Source: Streptomyces rhizosphaerihabitans (lineage in GTDB: Bacteria > Actinomycetota > Actinomycetes > Streptomycetales > Streptomycetaceae). Taken from it: 64,000 nucleotides of DNA. Under the pieces are notes generated by a model, which was not told the origin of the DNA, did no database searches, and saw nothing but the letters and a program-made list of their open reading frames with translations. Numbering within the stretch: the stretch's first letter is position 1; each line of letters starts with the position of its first letter. Positions 44,111 to 53,400 of this stretch are shown one piece after another. The DNA is taken from the NCBI RefSeq assembly GCF_025399795.1, contig NZ_JAODTZ010000013.1, forward strand, positions 1 to 64,000. Reading direction: 5' to 3'. Made by a program: the position numbers and the translations under genes.

Positions 44111-45772
44111 TCAGCGCTGCCCGCGGCGGCGCAGACCGAGGACCAGCCCCCCGCCGAGGAGCAGGGCCACGACCGACCCCGCGGCCGCGAGCGCCGTCGC
44201 CGGGCTCGCTCCGGTCGCGGCCAGCGGCCCGTTCCCGGTGCCTCCCGTCGCCGTACCGGCGCCGGAGCCCTGCGCCCCGCCGGAGGCCGCGGACGTACCT
44301 CCCGAGCCCGAGGAGCCCGCCGTACCGCCTGTACCGCCCGAGCCGCCCGAGCCGCCCGAGCCGCCCGCCGCACCGCCCGTGCCCGAGGCGTTGCCCGGGA
44401 CGCGGACGACGATCGCCGCGGTGTTGTTGGTCTTGTCGGGATCGACCGACAGCGAATCCACCGTGATCCGGCCCGGCTTCAGCTTGGCGGGATCGACGAC
44501 GCGCAGGTCGAAGTCCCACTTCGTGTACTGGCCCGGGTCGATCCAGTAGTCGTCGACATCCCCGTAGCACTCGTAATAGTCGAGGACGCCGTGCTTCGTG
44601 AACTTGTGGCAGGCCTTGGGAGTGGTGACCGCCTCCGTCCCGGCCGGGATGTAGACGCGGGTCTCGTACGGCGCGTCCTCGCCCGGCTCGCTGCCGGTCC
44701 AGGCGAGCATCCCGGCGGGACCGTTGTTGCGCACGCCCACCGTGAACCTCACCGGGTCCCCGGCCTTCTTCTGCCGCACCGTGGCCCCCACGGCCTGGAT
44801 GTCCGCGGTGTTGTCGACCTGGAAGCTCGTGACCCCTTGCGTCTGCGGCTCCCCCGGGGGCGCGGAGGCGGGCCGGGGCGTCGGCCTCAACTCACGGCCG
44901 GTGCCGCGGTGGTGGGCCTGGCCGTCCCAATCGTGCTCCGCCTTCCCGTACGAAACCGAGAGGGATCCCTCCAGCACGGCGGTGTCGGCGGTCACCGAGC
45001 CCAGGTCCAGATCGTACGATCCGTCGACGGCGAACGGGCCCTTAAAGACGCAGGAGACCGTACCGCCGCCGTGCGCGGTGCCGTGGGAGGTCGAGTACTC
45101 GCAGTTGCTGAACTCCTCGTCGGGTGTCAGACCGTCGTAGTACATGTAGAGACCCATGGTGTCCTGCGCGGCGGCACCGTAGTTCGTGAACCCGCTCGTC
45201 ACCTTCATGGAGGTTCCCGGCTTCACCTTCTCGCTGCCGGGCGTGCGCTCCAGCCGGTCGAGGGGCAAGCCCGCGTCGGGAACCGTCACCTTGATCGTCC
45301 GCGTCGCGAGCTGTACCCCGTGCGACTCGACGGTCATGCGGATCTCGCCCGAGGCACCGACCACCGCGTTCTTCGCACGCCGCAGGTCGACCGGGTGGGC
45401 GCGGCCCCCACGGGGCGAGATGATTCCGTCCGAGTCGCAGACCCGGACGGGGTCCGCTGGCTTCCAGCACGCCGTCACATCGGCGATGCCCTTGAGCGAG
45501 GTGGCGTCGACGGTGAGCTTGTAGGAGTCGATCGTCGTCGTCCCCGTGTTGCGCACCCACACATCCATCGGAAGTCCGTAGGACTTGTACGGGAAGGCCT
45601 CCGCGGTCGCCGGACTGTCCAGCACCACACGGGTGCCGGCCGGCGGCGTGGGCGCCCCCGCCGCCGATCCGGTGGACACGCCCGTCAGGGCCGTCGCCGC
45701 GGCAAGGGCGCACACGGCCGACCGGGCCCATCTCCTGCCGGCGGTTCTGGCCGCAGTCGGAACCGATCTCAT
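44111..45772 (-). CDS. Sortase-E-type surface protein (LAATG), paralogue 2
   Basis: This 553-aa protein has the same plan as the next gene: signal peptide (SAVCALAAATALTGVSTGSA), Ig-like repeats, a Gly/Ser linker and LAATG (517-521), then a hydrophobic helix and RRRGQR. A stretch including GEIRMTVESHGVQLATRTIK and VTVPDAG is identical in both proteins, so they arose by duplication or gene conversion. ATG 45772 (MRSVPTAARTAG) has GAGGGAG upstream; the longer frame is unlikely. It should be displayed on the cell wall; partner and role are unknown. Confidence 0.85.
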   Translation of the reverse strand: MRSVPTAARTAGRRWARSAVCALAAATALTGVSTGSAAGAPTPPAGTRVVLDSPATAEAFPYKSYGLPMDVWVRNTGTTTIDSYKLTVDATSLKGIADVTACWKPADPVRVCDSDGIISPRGGRAHPVDLRRAKNAVVGASGEIRMTVESHGVQLATRTIKVTVPDAGLPLDRLERTPGSEKVKPGTSMKVTSGFTNYGAAAQDTMGLYMYYDGLTPDEEFSNCEYSTSHGTAHGGGTVSCVFKGPFAVDGSYDLDLGSVTADTAVLEGSLSVSYGKAEHDWDGQAHHRGTGRELRPTPRPASAPPGEPQTQGVTSFQVDNTADIQAVGATVRQKKAGDPVRFTVGVRNNGPAGMLAWTGSEPGEDAPYETRVYIPAGTEAVTTPKACHKFTKHGVLDYYECYGDVDDYWIDPGQYTKWDFDLRVVDPAKLKPGRITVDSLSVDPDKTNNTAAIVVRVPGNASGTGGAAGGSGGSGGSGGTGGTAGSSGSGGTSAASGGAQGSGAGTATGGTGNGPLAATGASPATALAAAGSVVALLLGGGLVLGLRRRGQR

Positions 45773-45845
45773 CCGAACTCCCTCTGGTGGTCCAGGGCCT
45801 CGGGACACCCCCGAAGTCACCCGCGATGACCCTGAACCCCACCAG

Positions 45846-45859
45846 AAGGTTGTATGAAC
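45846..45859 (-). promoter_or_regulatory. Shared upstream element of the LAXTG genes (copy 2)
   Basis: GTTCATACAACCTT on the minus strand, 74 bp upstream of paralogue 2, matches copy 1 at 13 of 14 positions and at nearly the same distance from the start codon. Confidence 0.5.
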
Positions 45860-45890
45860 TCCGCGCGAACACGGAGTCGGCCGTGCCGCC

Positions 45891-46688
45891 CTAGCTTCGG
45901 GACACGTTCCTCTCGTAGACCAGGCGCAGCCCGATCAGCGTCAGCCAAGGCTCGTGCTCGTCGATCACCGAGGACTCGCCGAGGACCATCGGAGCCAGGC
46001 CGCCCGTGGCTATCACCGTGACGTCCTCGGGATCGTCGGCGAGCTCGCGCGCCATCCGGTTCACGACCCCGTCGACCTGGCCCGCGAACCCGTAGATGAT
46101 GCCGGACTGCATCGCCTCGACGGTGTTCTTGCCGATCACCGCGCGCGGCCGGGCCACCTCGATCTTCCGCAGCTGCGCGCCCTTGACGCCGAGCGCCTCG
46201 ACGGAGATCTCGATGCCGGGAGCGATGACACCGCCGACGTATTCACCCCGCGCGCTGACCGCGTCGAACGTGGTCGCGGTACCGAAGTCGACGACGATCG
46301 CCGGTCCCCCGTACAGCTCGACGGCCGCCACGGCGTTGATGATCCGGTCGGCGCCGACCTCCTTGGGGTTGTCCGTGAGGATCGGCACGCCCGTCTTGAC
46401 GCCGGGCTCGACGAGGACGGCGGGGACATCGCCGTAGTAGCGCCGCGTCACCTCGCGCAGCTCGTGCAGCACGGACGGCACGGTGGCGCAGATCGCGATG
46501 CCGTCGATGCCGTCGCCGAGCTCCTCGCCGAGCAGCGGGTGCATGCCCATGAGGCCCTGGAGCAGCACGGCGAGTTCGTCGGCGGTCCGGCGCGAGTCGG
46601 TGGAGATGCGCCAGTGCTCGACGATCTCCTCCCCGTCGAAGAGGCCGAGGACCGTGTGGGTGTTGCCTACGTCGATGGTCAGCAGCAT
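45891..46688 (-). CDS. coaX: Type III pantothenate kinase
   Basis: This 265-aa ASKHA-fold kinase phosphorylates pantothenate, the first step of coenzyme A synthesis from the vitamin. Motifs are DVGNTHTVLGLFDG (phosphate 1), PKEVGADRIINAVAA (GADR), VVDFGTATTFDAVS (phosphate 2) and VIATGGLAPMV. ATG 46688 starts the first strand directly. It is 8 nt after nadC and last in an overlapping cofactor operon that also holds panC, so two pantothenate/CoA steps are co-expressed with NAD synthesis. Confidence 0.96.
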   Translation of the reverse strand: MLLTIDVGNTHTVLGLFDGEEIVEHWRISTDSRRTADELAVLLQGLMGMHPLLGEELGDGIDGIAICATVPSVLHELREVTRRYYGDVPAVLVEPGVKTGVPILTDNPKEVGADRIINAVAAVELYGGPAIVVDFGTATTFDAVSARGEYVGGVIAPGIEISVEALGVKGAQLRKIEVARPRAVIGKNTVEAMQSGIIYGFAGQVDGVVNRMARELADDPEDVTVIATGGLAPMVLGESSVIDEHEPWLTLIGLRLVYERNVSRS

Positions 46689-46696
46689 GGTCGCGG

Positions 46697-47683
46697 TTAC
46701 TCCGCCGCTCGCAGGTCGAGACCGATGTCGAGGATCGGGGAGGAGTGCGTGAGCGCGCCCACGGCCAGGAAGTCGACGCCGGTCCGCGCGTACGCGGCGG
46801 CGTTGTCGAGGGTGAGCCGCCCTGACGCCTCCAGGAGGGCCCGGCCCTCGACGACGCCCACCGCCTCCTCGCACTCGAGAGGCGTGAAGTTGTCCAGCAG
46901 GATCAGATCGGCGCCCGCGTCCACGACCTCGCGCAGCTGGTGCAGGGTGTCGACCTCGACCTCGACCGGGACCTCCGGGAACATCTCCCGTACGGCCTTG
47001 AAGGCCTGGGCCACGCCGCCGGCGGCGACCACGTGGTTGTCCTTGACCAGCGCGGCGTCGGCGAGCGACATGCGGTGGTTGACGCCGCCGCCGCAGCGCA
47101 CCGCGAACTTCTCCAGGGAGCGCAGGCCCGGGGTCGTCTTGCGGGTGTCCCGCACGCGGGTCTTGGTGCCCTCCAGGGCGTCCGCCCACGCGCGCGTGGC
47201 GGTCGCGATGCCGGACAGGCGGCACAGGAGGTTCAGGGCGCTGCGTTCGGCCGTCAGCAGGTCGCGGGTGCGCGTGGTGACGGTCAGCAGCTTCTGGCCG
47301 GCCTCGACGCGGTCGCCGTCCTCGACGTGCCGCTCGACCTCGAACTCGTCGGTGCAGATCACGGAGATGACGGCCTCGGCGACCCGCAGGCCCGCGACGA
47401 CGCCCGCGTCCCGGGCGGTGAAGTCGCCTGTGGAGACGGCGCCCTCGGGAATGGTCGCGACCGTCGTCACGTCCACGCCGTGGTCGAGGTCCTCCTGGAT
47501 CGACACGTTCGCGATGTCCTCGACCTCCAGGGGGTCGAGACCGGCGTCGGCGAGGAGCTGGGCGAGCGCGGGGTCGAGGCCGCACTCCAGGTACTCCTCG
47601 TCCGTGTCGGCGCCGCAGCCGCAGCCGTCGCCGCAGCCGCCGCTCTGGGCGAGGGGAAGGTCGTGGGTGCTCACTTCGGTCAC
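46697..47683 (-). CDS. nadC: Nicotinate-nucleotide pyrophosphorylase (quinolinate phosphoribosyltransferase)
   Basis: This enzyme of about 328 aa turns quinolinate and PRPP into nicotinate mononucleotide. Family phrases are VSIQEDLDHGVDVTTVA, NLLCRLSGIATATR, TRKTTPGLRSLEKFAV, HRMSLADAALVKDNH and LILLDNFTP. A cysteine-rich insert near the N-terminus (GGCGDGCGCG) precedes the catalytic domain; metal binding is possible. GTG 47683 overlaps the nadB stop (GTGA); GTG 47674 has a better ribosome-binding-site distance. coaX follows after 8 nt. Confidence 0.95.
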   Translation of the reverse strand: MTEVSTHDLPLAQSGGCGDGCGCGADTDEEYLECGLDPALAQLLADAGLDPLEVEDIANVSIQEDLDHGVDVTTVATIPEGAVSTGDFTARDAGVVAGLRVAEAVISVICTDEFEVERHVEDGDRVEAGQKLLTVTTRTRDLLTAERSALNLLCRLSGIATATRAWADALEGTKTRVRDTRKTTPGLRSLEKFAVRCGGGVNHRMSLADAALVKDNHVVAAGGVAQAFKAVREMFPEVPVEVEVDTLHQLREVVDAGADLILLDNFTPLECEEAVGVVEGRALLEASGRLTLDNAAAYARTGVDFLAVGALTHSSPILDIGLDLRAAE

Positions 47684-49449
47684 TGCTCCTGGGGACGGGA
47701 CTGGGGCGCCGCGTGGGGCTGCCGGGATGTCGGGGGGAAGTCTGCGGTATCGGTGGTCCGGACCGCGAGCGTCCGGTCGGGATTCAGCCGTACGACGATG
47801 TGGCGGCGCCACTGGGCGTCGTCCCGGTCGGCGTGGTCCTCACGCCAGTGGCAGCCCCGGGTCTCCTCGCGCAGGAGGGCGGCGGCGACCAGGACGCGGG
47901 CCACGCACAGCAGGTTGGTGGCCTCCCAGGTGTCGACGCCGGGCTCGGAGGTCTTGCCGTTCTCGTCGAGGGCGTCCCGCGCGTCGGTGTGCAGCCGCTG
48001 GAGCTGGTCGGCCGCGGTCGAAAGGGACTCGGCGGAGCGCAGCACACCGGCGCCCAGGGTCATGATCCGCTGGATCGCGAACCGGTCCTCGGGGGCGAGC
48101 AGCGGGTGCGCGGGCTTCTGGGGGTGCGGGACGGGTTCGGGCACGCGCGCGTGCAGACCGTCCTCGGCGTGGCTCGTCGCGATGTCGGCGGCGATGCGCT
48201 CGGCGTAGACCAGGCCTTCCAGCAGCGAGTTGGAGGCGAGCCGGTTGGCGCCGTGGACACCGGTGCAGGCGACCTCGCCGCACGCGTACAGGCCGGGGAC
48301 CGTGGTGCGGCCCCGGGCATCGGTCCGCACGCCTCCGGAGGCGTAGTGCGCTGCGGGGGCGACCGGGACGGGCTCGGTCACCGGGTCGATGCCGTTGGCG
48401 CGGCAGGCGGCCAGGATGGTGGGGAAGCGGTGCTCCCACATGGCGGCGCCGAAGTGCCGGGCGTCGAGGAACATGTGCTCGGCGTCCTGCTCCTGCATCC
48501 GGCGCGTGATGCCCTTGGCGACGATGTCCCGGGGCGCCAGTTCGGCCAGCTCGTGCTGGCCCACCATGAAGCGCACGCCGTCACCGTCGACCAGGTGGGC
48601 GCCCTCGCCGCGTACCGCCTCGGAGACCAGCGGCTGCTGGCCCTCCGCGTCGGCTCCGAGGAAGAGCACGGTCGGGTGGAACTGGACGAATTCGAGGTCG
48701 GAGACCTCGGCGCCCGCGCGCAGGGCGAGGGCCACGCCGTCGCCCGTGGAGACGGACGGGTTGGTGGTGGCGGAATAGACCTGCCCCATGCCGCCGGTCG
48801 CGAGGACCACGGCGGGGGCGTGCACGGCGCCCACCCCGTCGTGCTGGCCCTCTCCCATGACGTGCAGGGTCACGCCCGCGGTGCGGCCGGCGGCGTCCGT
48901 GAGGAGGTCGAGGACGAGCGCGTTCTCGACCGTGCGCAGGCCCCGCGCGCGCACCGCCTCGACGAGGGCCCGGGAGATCTCGGCACCCGTCGCGTCGCCG
49001 CCGGCGTGCGCGATGCGGCGCCGGTGGTGGCCGCCCTCGCGGGTGAGTTCGAGTCCGCCCTCGGAGGTTTCGTCGAAGTGGGCGCCGGTCGCGATGAGCC
49101 GGCGGACCGCGTCGGGGCCCTCGGTGACGAGGATGCGCACGGCCTCCTCGTCGCACAGGCCCGCGCCCGCGACCAGGGTGTCGTCGAGGTGCTGCTCGGG
49201 GGTGTCGCCGTCACCGAGCGCGGCGGCGACGCCGCCCTGCGCCCAGCGCGTGGAGCCGTCGTCCAGACGTGCCTTGGTGACGACGACGGTCCTCAGCCCC
49301 GCTGCCTCGCAGCGCAGGGCCGCGGTGAGACCGGCGACGCCGGATCCGACGATCACGACGTCCGCGGTGAGGGCCCAGCCGGGGGCGGGCGCGTGCAGTC
49401 GTATGCCGGTAGCGGTGGCTGTGTCTGAACCTGTGCCTTTGCCGGTCAC
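47680..49449 (-). CDS. nadB: L-aspartate oxidase
   Basis: This 589-aa flavoprotein oxidises L-aspartate to iminoaspartate in de novo NAD synthesis. The FAD-binding motif is [19 protein letters not shown] (about 31-49), then [20 protein letters not shown], the active-site [20 protein letters not shown] and [20 protein letters not shown]. The C-terminal helical domain is longer than in E. coli and ends in a basic, Pro-rich tail. GTG 49449 overlaps the panC stop (GTGA); the downstream nadC overlaps in the same way. nadA is not in the window. Confidence 0.96.
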   Translation of the reverse strand: MTGKGTGSDTATATGIRLHAPAPGWALTADVVIVGSGVAGLTAALRCEAAGLRTVVVTKARLDDGSTRWAQGGVAAALGDGDTPEQHLDDTLVAGAGLCDEEAVRILVTEGPDAVRRLIATGAHFDETSEGGLELTREGGHHRRRIAHAGGDATGAEISRALVEAVRARGLRTVENALVLDLLTDAAGRTAGVTLHVMGEGQHDGVGAVHAPAVVLATGGMGQVYSATTNPSVSTGDGVALALRAGAEVSDLEFVQFHPTVLFLGADAEGQQPLVSEAVRGEGAHLVDGDGVRFMVGQHELAELAPRDIVAKGITRRMQEQDAEHMFLDARHFGAAMWEHRFPTILAACRANGIDPVTEPVPVAPAAHYASGGVRTDARGRTTVPGLYACGEVACTGVHGANRLASNSLLEGLVYAERIAADIATSHAEDGLHARVPEPVPHPQKPAHPLLAPEDRFAIQRIMTLGAGVLRSAESLSTAADQLQRLHTDARDALDENGKTSEPGVDTWEATNLLCVARVLVAAALLREETRGCHWREDHADRDDAQWRRHIVVRLNPDRTLAVRTTDTADFPPTSRQPHAAPQSRPQEQ

Positions 49450-50438
49450 GAGGCGGCTCCGAAGGTGAGGGGGATGTTGTCGATCAGCCGGGTCGTCCCG
49501 ACCCGGGCGGCGACGGCGAGGACCGCCTCGCCGGTGAAGTCGTCCGGGATCTCCGTGAAGTCGTCAGGGTCGACGAGAGCGAGATAGTCCACGACCAGCG
49601 GCGGCTGCATGCGGGCCGCCTCCTCCAGGATCAGCCGGGCCGCCGAACGGACGCCGCCGGGCCAGCCGGGGACGGCCTTCGCGACGGCGTGCGCGTCGGC
49701 CGCGGCCCGGGACTCTCCTATGGCGCTGAGGGCCTCGGCACGCGCACGCGTGGCGGGCACCTCGAGGGCCCGCGCGCGCAGCGCCTCCTGGGCGGCGTGC
49801 CGGTCGCGGCCCGCGAACAGGGCCTGCGAGAGGGCGAGCGCGGTGCGCCGCTCTCCGGCCGAGAGGTAGCGGTTGCGGCTGGAGAGGGCGAGTCCGTCCT
49901 CCTCGCGCACGGTGGGGACACCGGCGATCTCCACGCCGAAGTTCAGGTCGCGCGCCATGCGCCGGATCAGGGCCAGCTGCTGGGCGTCCTTCTGGCCGAA
50001 GAGCGCCACGTCGGGGCGGGTGAGGTGCAGCAGCTTGGCGACGACGGTGAGCATGCCGTCGAAGTGGCCGGGCCGCACGGAGCCCTCCAGGCGCTCGCCC
50101 ATCGGTCCCGCGGAGATCCGGACCTGGGGCTCGCCGCCGGGGTAGACCTCGTCCACGGAGGGTGCGAACACGACGTCCGCACCCGCCTGTTCGGCGATCT
50201 TCAGGTCGGCGTCGAGGGTGCGCGGGTAGCGGTCGAGGTCCTCGCCCTGACCGAACTGAAGGGGGTTCACGAAGACGGTCACGACCACTTCGCCCCCGTC
50301 ACCGGCGATCTCACGGGCGGTGCGGATCAGGGTGGCGTGGCCCTCGTGGAGGGCGCCCATGGTCATCACCACGGCCCGGCGGCCGGCGCGGGCACGCGCG
50401 TGCAGTTCGTCGGCGGTACGCAGCAGGGCGGTGGTCAT
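49446..50438 (-). CDS. panC: Pantothenate synthetase
   Basis: This 330-aa enzyme joins pantoate and beta-alanine using ATP. Class I-like motifs are [15 protein letters not shown] (HxGH), [52 protein letters not shown] and SSRNRYLS (KMSKS-like). The C-terminal region includes a longer, Asp-rich stretch ([15 protein letters not shown]). Its ATG overlaps the upstream DUF2520 gene (ATGA) and its stop overlaps nadB. This tight coupling suggests the upstream gene also serves pantothenate synthesis. Confidence 0.96.
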   Translation of the reverse strand: MTTALLRTADELHARARAGRRAVVMTMGALHEGHATLIRTAREIAGDGGEVVVTVFVNPLQFGQGEDLDRYPRTLDADLKIAEQAGADVVFAPSVDEVYPGGEPQVRISAGPMGERLEGSVRPGHFDGMLTVVAKLLHLTRPDVALFGQKDAQQLALIRRMARDLNFGVEIAGVPTVREEDGLALSSRNRYLSAGERRTALALSQALFAGRDRHAAQEALRARALEVPATRARAEALSAIGESRAAADAHAVAKAVPGWPGGVRSAARLILEEAARMQPPLVVDYLALVDPDDFTEIPDDFTGEAVLAVAARVGTTRLIDNIPLTFGAAS

Positions 50439-51373
50439 CGGGCGTCTCCCTCGGTTCCCTGGGTCCCGTCCGTCCCGTCGGCGAGTACCCCCAGGAGGTC
50501 CTCGGCGAGTTCCGGCTTGAGCAGTCCGTGGGCGAGCGCGCGGTCGGCGGTCGCGCGGGCCATCGCCAGATAACCGGCGACCGTCCCCGGGGCGTGCTCG
50601 CGCAGCTCGGCGACGTGCGCGGCGACCGTGCCCGCGTCCCCGCGCGCGACGGGTCCGGTCAGCGCCGCGTCGCCCGATCGGAGCGCGTTGTCCAGAGCGG
50701 CGCCGAGCAGCGGGCCCAGCATCCGGTCGGGGGCCTCGACACCGGCGGTGCGCAGCAGCTCCATCGACTCGGCGACCAGGGTCACCAGGTGGTTGGCGCC
50801 GAGCGCGAGGGCCGCGTGGTAGAGCGGCCGGGACTCCTCGGCGATCCACTCGGGCTCGCCGCCCATCTCGATCACCAGGGCTTCGGCCGCCATCCGCAGC
50901 TGCTCGGGCGCGGTGACCCCGAAGGAGCATCCGGCGAGCCGCTGGACGTCCACGGGGGTGCCTGTGAACGTCATCGCGGGATGCAGGGCGAGCGGCAGCG
51001 CGCCCGCCCTGAGGGCCGGGTCGAGCACCCGCGCCCCGTACCGCCCGGAGGTGTGCACCAGCAGCTGCCCGGGGCGGACGGCGCCCGTCTCGGCGAGCCC
51101 TTCGACGAGCCCGGGGAGGGCGTCGTCGGGAACGGTCAGCAGCACCAGCTCGGCGCGCTCCAGGACCTGCGCCGGGGACACCAGCGGCACGTCGGGCAGG
51201 AGCTGCGCGGCACGCCGCCTGGAGGCGTCGGAGACGCCGGAGACGGCCACCGGGCGATGTCCGGCGAGCTGGAGCGCCGCGGCGAGCGCGGGTCCGACGC
51301 GGCCGGCGCCGACGACGCCGACGGTCAGCCGCGCGGGGCGGTCCTTGGGCTCTGGCTGGGGAAACGTACTCAC
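50435..51373 (-). CDS. Rossmann-like plus DUF2520 protein, candidate ketopantoate reductase
   Basis: This 312-aa protein has an N-terminal NAD(P)-binding fold ([20 protein letters not shown], about 16-35) and a DUF2520 C-terminal helical domain ([47 protein letters not shown]). Its stop overlaps panC by 4 nt, and it is the first gene of the pan-nad-coaX operon. Proteins with this fold include PanG, a ketopantoate reductase used where panE is missing. I infer, without proof, that this protein supplies pantoate for panC. GTG 51373 has GGAAGG about 13 nt upstream. Confidence 0.88.
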   Translation of the reverse strand: MSTFPQPEPKDRPARLTVGVVGAGRVGPALAAALQLAGHRPVAVSGVSDASRRRAAQLLPDVPLVSPAQVLERAELVLLTVPDDALPGLVEGLAETGAVRPGQLLVHTSGRYGARVLDPALRAGALPLALHPAMTFTGTPVDVQRLAGCSFGVTAPEQLRMAAEALVIEMGGEPEWIAEESRPLYHAALALGANHLVTLVAESMELLRTAGVEAPDRMLGPLLGAALDNALRSGDAALTGPVARGDAGTVAAHVAELREHAPGTVAGYLAMARATADRALAHGLLKPELAEDLLGVLADGTDGTQGTEGDAR

Positions 51374-51593
51374 TCGACGGCAGCCTTCCGTTCCAGTCCG
51401 CTCGGGGTACCGGACGATTTCTCGTCATGTTAACGCGATTGGTTCGAGGGCAGTTCGGCCGTCCACAGGCTGTGGGTTTCCGCGGGCCTCGGGAAAAGCA
51501 CGTGCGCCGACCGCGTGAACGGGATTTCCGCAGGTCACCGGCGCGCGGAAAATCGGGGTGCCCGGCCGGGCGCGATCGGGACATCATCCTGGG

Positions 51594-52805
51594 ATGAGCG
51601 ATACGGCGGCACAGAGCGGGACGGAGCCTGCGGAGCAGGCCGGGGAGGAGACGGCCAAGCTGTCTCCCGAGGAGCGGTTCGAGCGGCGCGTCACCGCCTG
51701 GAAGGCGGCCGAGCGGGTGCTGTGGCGGCCCGGTCACCAGCAGACGCTCCGCGAGCGCCTTGCCTGGCTGAGCGAGGCCGCGGGCGAGGTGTGCGACCTC
51801 GACGGGCGGGTCGACATGTACGGCGACGGCCTCGTCGAGGCCTTGGAGGAGCGGGTCGCCGCGCTGCTGGGCATGGAGGCGGCGGTCTTCTTCCCGACCG
51901 GGACAATGGCCCAGCAGGTCGCCCTGCGCTGCTGGGCGGGCCGGACCGGCGACGCGACCGTGGCGCTGCACCCCCTCAATCACCCCGAAGTCCATGAACG
52001 ACAGGCGTTCAGCCAGGTCAGCGGCTTGCGCCCGGTCCGTCTGACGGACGAGCCCCGGATGCCGACCGCCGAGGAGGTACGGGACTTCCCCGAGCCGTTC
52101 GGAGCGCTGCTGCTGGAGCTGCCGCTCAGGGACGCCGGTTTCGTCCTGCCCTCCTGGGAAGAACTGACCGAGGTCGTGGAGGCCGCCCGGGAGCGCGACG
52201 CGGTGGTCCACTTCGACGGGGCCCGGCTGTGGGAGTGCACCCCGCACTTCGACCGCCCCCTGAGCGAGATCGCGGGCCTGGCGGACAGCGTGTACGTCTC
52301 GTTCTACAAGTCGCTCGGCGGTTTCGGCGGCGCCGCGGTCGCGGGGCCGAAGACACTCGTGGACGAGGCGAAGACCTGGCGGCACCGGTACGGCGGCATG
52401 ATCATCCAGCAGTTCCCGACCGTCCTGTCGGCACTGATCGGCCTGGAGCGGGAGCTGCCCCGGCTGCCGGAATACGTCGCCCACGCGCGCGTGGTGGCCG
52501 GTGCCCTGCGCGAGGGCTTCACGGAGGCCGGGGTCCCCTGGGCCCGCGTCCACCCGGAGGAGCCGCACACCCACCAGTTCCAGGTCTGGCTGCCGTACGA
52601 GCCGGACGTCCTCGGGGACGCGGCGCTGCGGCACGTCGAGGAGACGAGGACGGGCCTCTTCGCCCAGGGCTGGAACCGCGGCGGCCCCGGACTCGCCTAC
52701 ACCGAGGTCACGGTGGCCGGGCCGGGTCTGGAGTGGACGGCGGACGACGTCAGGGCGGCGGTCCGGACGTTCGTGAAGCGGCTGCCGGGCGGGATCACCG
52801 AGTAG
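51594..52805 (+). CDS. PLP-dependent threonine aldolase-like protein
   Basis: This 403-aa aminotransferase-fold protein belongs to the beta-eliminating lyase / low-specificity L-threonine aldolase family. PLP-site phrases are [23 protein letters not shown] (Asp for the PLP ring) and [15 protein letters not shown] (Schiff-base Lys). The first 50 residues are an acidic and charged extension. It would split threonine or a related hydroxy-amino acid to glycine and an aldehyde. ATG 51594 has no strong ribosome-binding site and may be leaderless. It is divergent from the pan-nad operon across 220 bp. Confidence 0.9.
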   Translation: MSDTAAQSGTEPAEQAGEETAKLSPEERFERRVTAWKAAERVLWRPGHQQTLRERLAWLSEAAGEVCDLDGRVDMYGDGLVEALEERVAALLGMEAAVFFPTGTMAQQVALRCWAGRTGDATVALHPLNHPEVHERQAFSQVSGLRPVRLTDEPRMPTAEEVRDFPEPFGALLLELPLRDAGFVLPSWEELTEVVEAARERDAVVHFDGARLWECTPHFDRPLSEIAGLADSVYVSFYKSLGGFGGAAVAGPKTLVDEAKTWRHRYGGMIIQQFPTVLSALIGLERELPRLPEYVAHARVVAGALREGFTEAGVPWARVHPEEPHTHQFQVWLPYEPDVLGDAALRHVEETRTGLFAQGWNRGGPGLAYTEVTVAGPGLEWTADDVRAAVRTFVKRLPGGITE

Positions 52806-52830
52806 CACGGGGTCACTGAGTGGCACGGGG
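52795..52830. repeat. 18-bp direct repeat across the threonine aldolase stop
   Basis: TCACCGAGTAGCACGGGG (52795-52812) contains the stop codon TAG (52803-52805), and TCACTGAGTGGCACGGGG (52813-52830) follows at once, with a partial third copy. A second short repeat (GGCAGCGCATTCGGGAC, twice) lies near 52919-52959. The spacer to 53014 holds nothing else. Confidence 0.85.
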
Positions 52831-53014
52831 TCACCGGACGGCTCGTCGGAGCGGTACGGGGGCGGGCTCGGCACGACAGCACACACGCCCGGCACGGCGG
52901 CACATCCGGGACTGCCCGGCAGCGCATTCGGGACGGCCCGGCAGCGCATTCGGGACAGCCGCACGGTTGCCCGGCCCGTACTGCCACCAGGGGCGATCGG
53001 GGTGGCCGCGGAGG

Positions 53015-53233
53015 TCAGCCGGCCGGGTGCCGGTGCTGTCCGTGCAGCCACCGGGTGAGAGCGCCGCGTATCCGGCCGTGGGCCGGATGCCCGGCCACGA
53101 CGGCCCGGAACTGCCGGTAGTCGCGCAGCTCCCGCGCGACCTCCCAGTCGTGGCTGCCGGGTGCCGGAGGCGCCGCTTCCCCGTGCTGCGCGGCCCGGTA
53201 GGTGTCCAGGAGGTACTGCTGCGTGATGCTCAT
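53015..53233 (-). CDS. Small protein of unknown function (72 aa)
   Basis: The protein begins [20 protein letters not shown] and has two amphipathic segments ([33 protein letters not shown]). ATG 53233 has GAGAGG 9 nt upstream. It lies divergent from the ArsR-type regulator, across a 23-bp palindrome, which suggests that the regulator controls it. I do not recognise the family. Confidence 0.7.
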   Translation of the reverse strand: MSITQQYLLDTYRAAQHGEAAPPAPGSHDWEVARELRDYRQFRAVVAGHPAHGRIRGALTRWLHGQHRHPAG

Positions 53234-53338
53234 GACCGATCGCCTCTCGGGACGAGGGATGGGACCGAAGGACCTGCGCGAAATGCCCTGGATGCCCCGG
53301 ATGCTCAAGATTGCGCCTGATCGCCACGGCTGTCGCCT

Positions 53339-53361
53339 CGATTGACGGCCGCCGTCAATCG
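53339..53361. promoter_or_regulatory. Perfect 23-bp palindrome, likely operator of the ArsR-type regulator
   Basis: CGATTGACGGC (53339-53349), one central base and its exact complement (53351-53361) form a perfect palindrome in the 167-bp space between the divergent 72-aa gene and the ArsR-type gene. Position and symmetry fit an auto-regulated repressor. It also contains TTGACG, a -35-like element. Confidence 0.72.
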
Positions 53362-53400
53362 GCGGCGGCCGTTGTCGGTGGCGAGGTGCACCATGGGGAC

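Noticed and set aside
51459..51467. DnaA-box-like CCGTCCACA
   Set aside because: Only 7 of 9 positions match the Streptomyces DnaA box and there is no cluster of boxes.
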